Shown piece by piece: positions 33,109 through 38,147 of a stretch of DNA of 38,147 nt (its first letter is position 1; each line of letters starts with the position of its first letter). The position numbers and the translations under genes are program-made. The stretch comes from a virus. Below the pieces are notes generated by a model. The model was not told the origin of the DNA. It saw nothing but the letters and a program-made list of their open reading frames with translations, and searched no databases. The DNA lies in the IMG/VR virus record IMGVR_UViG_3300047094_000756, positions 1-38,147 of that record; one strand, 5' to 3'.

Positions 33109-36100
33109 TTATAAGTTAGAAAGTTTCCTAATAGCACCACTATTTCTTAATCCAAATGTTCTCCTTTGTATAGTTGGGAATGTTGATAATCCAGAGTCAA
33201 CAATTAAACCAGTAACTCCAATAGAAATCGGATTGGTTCTAGAAGAGAAATTATATAATCTACCCCAAGAAATATTTCCTAATGGTAGTGTAAGAGATCC
33301 TGTGGTAGCAATTCCGATAACGTTGCTATTTGATTTAATATTACATATTATTTCTGCATCTGGTCCGAAATTAGTTTTTGAATTAACAATATAAACATTA
33401 TCTAAGAAACTAGTTCCTATTCCAACTACAGAAGAATCGTTACTATTAACAGAGGTAACTCCATTTCCAACAGTTGTGTTGTATACAAATATTGGATATC
33501 CTGCTTGCAAATCATTTGCATCTGAAGCATTTGCTCTAAAATTAATTTTTAGTGCTAATGGATGTCCGCCAGTTCCAGTAGTAGTGCTAATGCCAGTAAT
33601 AATACCACTAAAACCTTGTATATTTGCAATTCCTGTAATTTTTTCACTTGTTACTGGTGGAACCTCAATAATAAGATTTGGTGCCACAGTGTATCCAAAT
33701 CCAGGATTTGTAATGGATACTGAAACTATCTGACTTCCAGAAACATTAGCAATAGCAGTTGCGGTTATTCCAATACCAATACCCACACCCAATCCAACAG
33801 TTTCTAAACTGAATGTTCCAACACCAACTCTAGGATTAGAAATTTTAATAGGAACACTTGTCGAATATCCAAATCCTGGATTTGTTATAGTAATTGCAGA
33901 AATAGTTCCTGCTGCCGAAACTGTTGCAGTAAATGCAGCAGCAACCGGATCTGTTCCTTGAACTATTAGACCATCAACAGAAGTTATTGTAATTCCATAA
34001 TTATTTTCTTCATAATTAAAGAATTGAGCATTATCCACAAAAATATTTGAAGAACTTGCTGTAACATCTCCTATTATTTTTGCAGTTGGATAAACAAATG
34101 GTTCAAGAGAGTCGCGTGTTTTATAAACAACATCTCCTTTAATGTACTTATCTGTTTTTTGTTTGATCCATTCTATTGGGCGGTAATTTGTATCATTAAT
34201 TGAAGTTCCAACATAAAGATCTGTTTCAACAGTATCAGAACCACTAATATCAACAATAGTTCTATCTCTATCTTGATCGGTTATTAATGGATAAAATGGA
34301 TTTTTTCTAACAAATACATCATCACCAATTTTTATTGTTTCATTAACATCAATTATTGAAATATCAACTCCATTTTGACCAATGTAGAAAAAGATATCAA
34401 CTTTATCGGATGATTTTGGTGCCTCAGTAAATTCAAATGATGTTCCACCAAAAAATCTGTAAGCATATGTTGGTTCTTGTATTACTCCATTTACAAAGAT
34501 TAGAAGAACAGCATCAAGATTAATTGCTCCAGAAAGAGGATTATTTGGATCAACTTCAAAACTTAATAACTGTCCATTGTAATAAAGTGGGAATCTTGTT
34601 CTACTTCCATTTTGTAATGTAGAAATGCTATCAATGTAATTCATTTCCCCAAAAGACCAGGAAGAGAAAAAGTCCTGGAATGTTTCAACAACTTCAAGTT
34701 GGAACTCTTCTAATGGTTGAACGTAATCTTTTGCAGTAACAAGTCCAACAGGTTTAAATATATCTCCAACTTGGAATGCATAACCTGGTCTTGAAATTTG
34801 GAAAGATTCAACAAGAAATAGTGTTGAACCAATTCCAACAGTTGATGGAGAAGGACCAATTTTAATATTCATCAACAAATTAGAACCAGTTGCAGTTGTT
34901 GATCCAACACCAACTCTGGAAACTCCAATAACTGGAAGATTTTCATAAATTGGTTCTGGTATTTTAATATATGGTTCAACGTATCCAGATCCTCCACTAA
35001 TAACATTGAATGCTAATGTACCACCAGCACCAACTGTTGCTGTAATAGTTGCTCCTGCACCTGCATGATTAGGGTCAGTAACACCTATTGAAACAGGATC
35101 TCTATATCCAGAACCATAATTTAAATCATACCAAGGGAAAACAGTACCAAATCCAATATAGGAATGTGGTAAAGTGCTAGTTCCTACATTTGCGGTAAAT
35201 GAATTAGAAGAAATAATATTAACAATATCATAAGAATAATCCAATCCTCGTGATGGGAAGTAAGATACAATACCTGCACCTGATGGGCAAGTAAATCCTA
35301 AACCAACCAATTTAATTCTATCACCACCAACAAAATTGTGATTTGATGTAGTTGTTATTTCTATAATACCAGTTTCATTATTATAAGATGCAGTGCTAAT
35401 TGATTGCCCAGGACCAGTATGAGAAATTCCCGTTATACTGGTAATAGTTCCTGATCCATTTAATACAGCTCTTACTTTTGCACCGACTAGTGGAGCATAT
35501 CCTAATCCTGGAGTTGATCCCAGTGAAACAATTAGACCTCCTCTTGGAAGTTGATTTTGGTTAATATCGAAATCAGATTTAATATATGTTCCATCTGTTG
35601 AAGTGATACCTGTAAATACAACACTGGAGATACCAGCAACGTTGTCATTTGCAAATTCATAGTTGTTCCCAGCATTATTAATAGTTGTTGGAGTTTGGAA
35701 TACACCATTAATAAACAATATACCGTTGCCAATAGAAACACCAGTTGTGTTAATTCCTTCAACAGTCATAGTGTATGTTTTTCCAATTCCAGTGAATTGA
35801 TCTGAAACATCATCAAATATCATATTTGTGTCATAGTTTGATCTTAGGAATGTTCTTCCTGCATATTGAGCCCTTACATAAGGAAGATTACTTGCATCTC
35901 TTCTTGCTCTTGTATTTCCTTTGGGTGGATCCACAAACCAAATTTCATTTCCAACTATATTGAATGAACCTCTATAAACCTGAACGGTTGCACCATCAGT
36001 ATGTGTGGTAGCAGTACTGCCAACAGATGCTCTTACAACAGAAACTGTTGGGAAAGTTGAAATTCCAGAAGAATTAATAATACCTGTAATTTTCCCTCCT

Positions 36101-38147
36101 GTATTTGAACTTACACCAACTTCAATAACTTTCATATATTCTTCATCAATTTTTAGAATATCTCTTGGTTGTATTGAGGAAATACCACTAAGGTTGAAAG
36201 TAGAAATTCCAGCACTAATTCCACCACTGTTATAATCTAAACGATGTGATATTGGAGTAAACGTAATGGGTTGCTGTACAATACCATCAAGAGAAATGAC
36301 ACTCTTTGAGAGTTTTTTAGTCATTTCCAATTCATGAGCATTGCCGAGACCAACATCAGTAAATGTTACGCCAATACCTAAAGATGCATAAGATTTTCTA
36401 GTTGCCAACTTAAATGTATCTGGTGTAAGTGCAATAGGATACACTTTTTCTGGTAATCTATTAGTAACAATACCAAGATAATTTGATGTTGCACCAATTC
36501 CCATTGCACTTTGACCAACACCAATAAAAGATGATTTGGGACTATAAATTAATTCTTCTCCTGTATTAAAGAAGTGATTTCTAATGGTGAATACACCAGT
36601 AGATAGGTTAAGTGTAGTAGAATCTGATGGATCAAATACCTTTTTATAAATGGGAATCTCTTCATGTTTTAAGGTAAAGTTGACTTTATTTGCTCTTGTA
36701 CCATTAATGCCATCATATGCGGATAAAAATAGACTTTGAGTCGTATTTCCATACTTTAATGAAGGTGGTTCATTATCAAAATCACTATACGTATAAAGGA
36801 CTTCATTAAATCCTTGAATATTTGTATTGGAACTTGAAGAATCTGGGTAGAAATTTAAGAAGAATTTATTTCCAGAAATTTCTCCTCCAAAAGTTCCAAG
36901 TCCTGTTACATTATTTGTTGGTGAAAAAGGACCAGGAACAACGGTTATATTTTCAGTATCGTTTAAAACTGAAACCTGATGAATTGCAGAACTGTTTCCA
37001 GAAGAAACTCTTACAATAGATGAAACAGATGATATTAAATCTAAATCAAATGTTCCTACTTTAATAGAAGTAGTGCCAAAACCAACGGTTGATTCTAACT
37101 TGGCAGTTCTCTCTGCTCCAATTGGTTGTCCAGGTAAAGAAAATCTATAAGTCCCAATACCAGAACTAGTTGCAGCAAACCCTACAATATTAGATCTAAC
37201 ATCTAGAAGGTTAACTTCATCATTTTGAACTCTAAATGATACAATTCCCGCATTAGGATCGTAGATTGCTGTTACAATGCCAATAGAAGATAGACTATAT
37301 GATTGAGTTCTAGTGTCAAAGTAATACTCACTTAGATACGTATTTGATCCATCAAAATCTAATGCAGCTTCAATATAATTTACTTCTTTGCTTAGAGTAT
37401 TTGTAACTTCAATATTTGCAAATAAACCGTTAAAGTTAGTATCTGAGAACTGTGCGATAGTTCTTATACTATTTGCTGTTCCCACACTGGAAATTCCAAT
37501 GATAGTAGATCCTATTAAATTAATAGAACCGAATGTATTAGTTCCAATTCCCGACCCTACTTCTGGAGATGCAAAAGTTTTCTTCAAAATTTTAATGTCA
37601 TGATCTCTATCAAATCTGTCTGTTGGTGTAAATATTAGAGTTTTTCTTCCAGCATCATCAACATTTGCACTAAACTCCCCAAGCAATTCATTACTATATG
37701 CCGTATATTTTTCAAATAAGATAGAGTCTAATGTTGTTGTTTGTAGCACAAGTTCGGTTATTTGTGAATCATATGTATCAGGATCCACAATCTGAATTGT
37801 ATATCTTACATGAGAATCAATAGTATCAATTTCTTCAATTTCTACAAATGGATCTTCAAACCCTCTGCTTGAAAATCTTGAACTAATATCATCATGAATT
37901 AAAACTCTATTAGTCCTACATTCAGTATAATCAGTTAATTTTCTATTTTGTATTTTTAAGTACTTGGATTGATCTGGATTTGTTCTGATGTCATAGTCAA
38001 TAACATTATCAAAATTATTAATAACATCTACTCTTTTTTCTTCAATAACGTCTAAAACAGCTATGCTATTTGTTGTTCCAGAAAGTCCAACAGAAGCTCT
38101 TGTTGATGATATAATGCCAACATCTGCGAAATTTTTCAATCCAGCTG
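33109..38147 (-). CDS. Very large baseplate wedge protein in the gp7 position (partial, 5' end beyond right edge)
   Basis: The frame is open to the right edge, so at least 1679 codons are present and the true start lies outside; the only start-like codon near the edge is a TTG at 38139. It directly precedes gp8, where T4 has gp7, the 1032-residue wedge initiator. I base the gp7 call on position rather than clear similarity. The protein is rich in Ser, Thr, Gly, Val and Asn. It carries G-x-G-Y-x-x-P beta repeats like those of gp14: PGFGYSTSVPIKISNP and PGFGYTVAPNLIIEVPP near the C-terminus, GGSGYVEPYIKIPEP and YGSGYRDPVSIG further in. A segment with FVNGVIQEPTYAYRFFGGTS also occurs in other baseplate and fibre proteins. 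No enzymatic motif is seen. Confidence 0.75.
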   Translation of the reverse strand, partial: AGLKNFADVGIISSTRASVGLSGTTNSIAVLDVIEEKRVDVINNFDNVIDYDIRTNPDQSKYLKIQNRKLTDYTECRTNRVLIHDDISSRFSSRGFEDPFVEIEEIDTIDSHVRYTIQIVDPDTYDSQITELVLQTTTLDSILFEKYTAYSNELLGEFSANVDDAGRKTLIFTPTDRFDRDHDIKILKKTFASPEVGSGIGTNTFGSINLIGSTIIGISSVGTANSIRTIAQFSDTNFNGLFANIEVTNTLSKEVNYIEAALDFDGSNTYLSEYYFDTRTQSYSLSSIGIVTAIYDPNAGIVSFRVQNDEVNLLDVRSNIVGFAATSSGIGTYRFSLPGQPIGAERTAKLESTVGFGTTSIKVGTFDLDLISSVSSIVRVSSGNSSAIHQVSVLNDTENITVVPGPFSPTNNVTGLGTFGGEISGNKFFLNFYPDSSSSNTNIQGFNEVLYTYSDFDNEPPSLKYGNTTQSLFLSAYDGINGTRANKVNFTLKHEEIPIYKKVFDPSDSTTLNLSTGVFTIRNHFFNTGEELIYSPKSSFIGVGQSAMGIGATSNYLGIVTNRLPEKVYPIALTPDTFKLATRKSYASLGIGVTFTDVGLGNAHELEMTKKLSKSVISLDGIVQQPITFTPISHRLDYNSGGISAGISTFNLSGISSIQPRDILKIDEEYMKVIEVGVSSNTGGKITGIINSSGISTFPTVSVVRASVGSTATTHTDGATVQVYRGSFNIVGNEIWFVDPPKGNTRARRDASNLPYVRAQYAGRTFLRSNYDTNMIFDDVSDQFTGIGKTYTMTVEGINTTGVSIGNGILFINGVFQTPTTINNAGNNYEFANDNVAGISSVVFTGITSTDGTYIKSDFDINQNQLPRGGLIVSLGSTPGLGYAPLVGAKVRAVLNGSGTITSITGISHTGPGQSISTASYNNETGIIEITTTSNHNFVGGDRIKLVGLGFTCPSGAGIVSYFPSRGLDYSYDIVNIISSNSFTANVGTSTLPHSYIGFGTVFPWYDLNYGSGYRDPVSIGVTDPNHAGAGATITATVGAGGTLAFNVISGGSGYVEPYIKIPEPIYENLPVIGVSRVGVGSTTATGSNLLMNIKIGPSPSTVGIGSTLFLVESFQISRPGYAFQVGDIFKPVGLVTAKDYVQPLEEFQLEVVETFQDFFSSWSFGEMNYIDSISTLQNGSRTRFPLYYNGQLLSFEVDPNNPLSGAINLDAVLLIFVNGVIQEPTYAYRFFGGTSFEFTEAPKSSDKVDIFFYIGQNGVDISIIDVNETIKIGDDVFVRKNPFYPLITDQDRDRTIVDISGSDTVETDLYVGTSINDTNYRPIEWIKQKTDKYIKGDVVYKTRDSLEPFVYPTAKIIGDVTASSSNIFVDNAQFFNYEENNYGITITSVDGLIVQGTDPVAAAFTATVSAAGTISAITITNPGFGYSTSVPIKISNPRVGVGTFSLETVGLGVGIGIGITATAIANVSGSQIVSVSITNPGFGYTVAPNLIIEVPPVTSEKITGIANIQGFSGIITGISTTTGTGGHPLALKINFRANASDANDLQAGYPIFVYNTTVGNGVTSVNSNDSSVVGIGTSFLDNVYIVNSKTNFGPDAEIICNIKSNSNVIGIATTGSLTLPLGNISWGRLYNFSSRTNPISIGVTGLIVDSGLSTFPTIQRRTFGLRNSGAIRKLSNL

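Noticed and set aside
38137-38139. TTG at 38139 as the start of the gp7-position protein
   Set aside because: The frame remains open to the window edge, so the TTG is probably an internal leucine codon of a longer gene.

Overview
The window is one continuous block of late genes, all read from the minus strand, from a T4-like myovirus. The most likely host is a marine cyanobacterium (Synechococcus or Prochlorococcus). This rests on recognisable homologues of T4 head, neck, tail and baseplate proteins in T4-like order, cyanophage-style spacer genes between them, low GC outside gp23, and T4-type late promoters (TATAAATA). A T4-like phage of another marine bacterium cannot be excluded. I see no tRNA, integrase, CRISPR array or insertion sequence, and no gap between genes reaches 300 bases (the largest are about 50 to 85 bases).

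In the direction of transcription (high to low coordinates) the layout is as follows. 38147-23889 is baseplate: a very large gp7-position protein cut by the right edge, gp8, and a 2540-residue DUF4815-type baseplate/fibre protein. 23887-21329 holds small accessory genes and a fibre-like protein. 21320-18236 is the neck: gp13, gp14 with a repeat-bearing insertion, and gp15. 18229-12672 is the DNA-packaging terminase, gp16 and gp17, split apart by three cargo or structural genes. 12671-9573 is a zinc-ribbon protein, the tail sheath (gp18) and the tail tube (gp19). 9540-4135 is the head: portal gp20, gp67-like core protein, an 88-residue protein, protease gp21, scaffold gp22 and major capsid gp23, ended by a strong terminator. 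4056-1 holds a 52-residue protein, an RlpA-like double-psi-beta-barrel protein, gp3-like tail completion protein, the recombination mediator UvsY, a disordered basic protein, a GIY-YIG homing endonuclease and the helicase UvsW, cut by the left edge.

The most interesting signal is a set of proteins whose N-termini look like the capsid-targeting leader of the T4 internal proteins (MKTYQEFIAEA as I recall it). They are MKTFREFISEA in the 228-residue protein, MKSFQQFISES in a 102-residue protein (after correcting its start), and a weaker MKTFKQFQEQA in the RlpA-like protein. Two of them carry an I-x-E site like the FLSE/AP site near the start of gp23, as expected for cleavage by prohead protease gp21. 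Next to the 102-residue gene is a 585-residue basic protein made of cysteine-paired modules, several bounded by similar L/I-x-E sites. Together they suggest a set of capsid-packaged proteins that could be injected with the DNA. This is inference from sequence pattern and gene position only.
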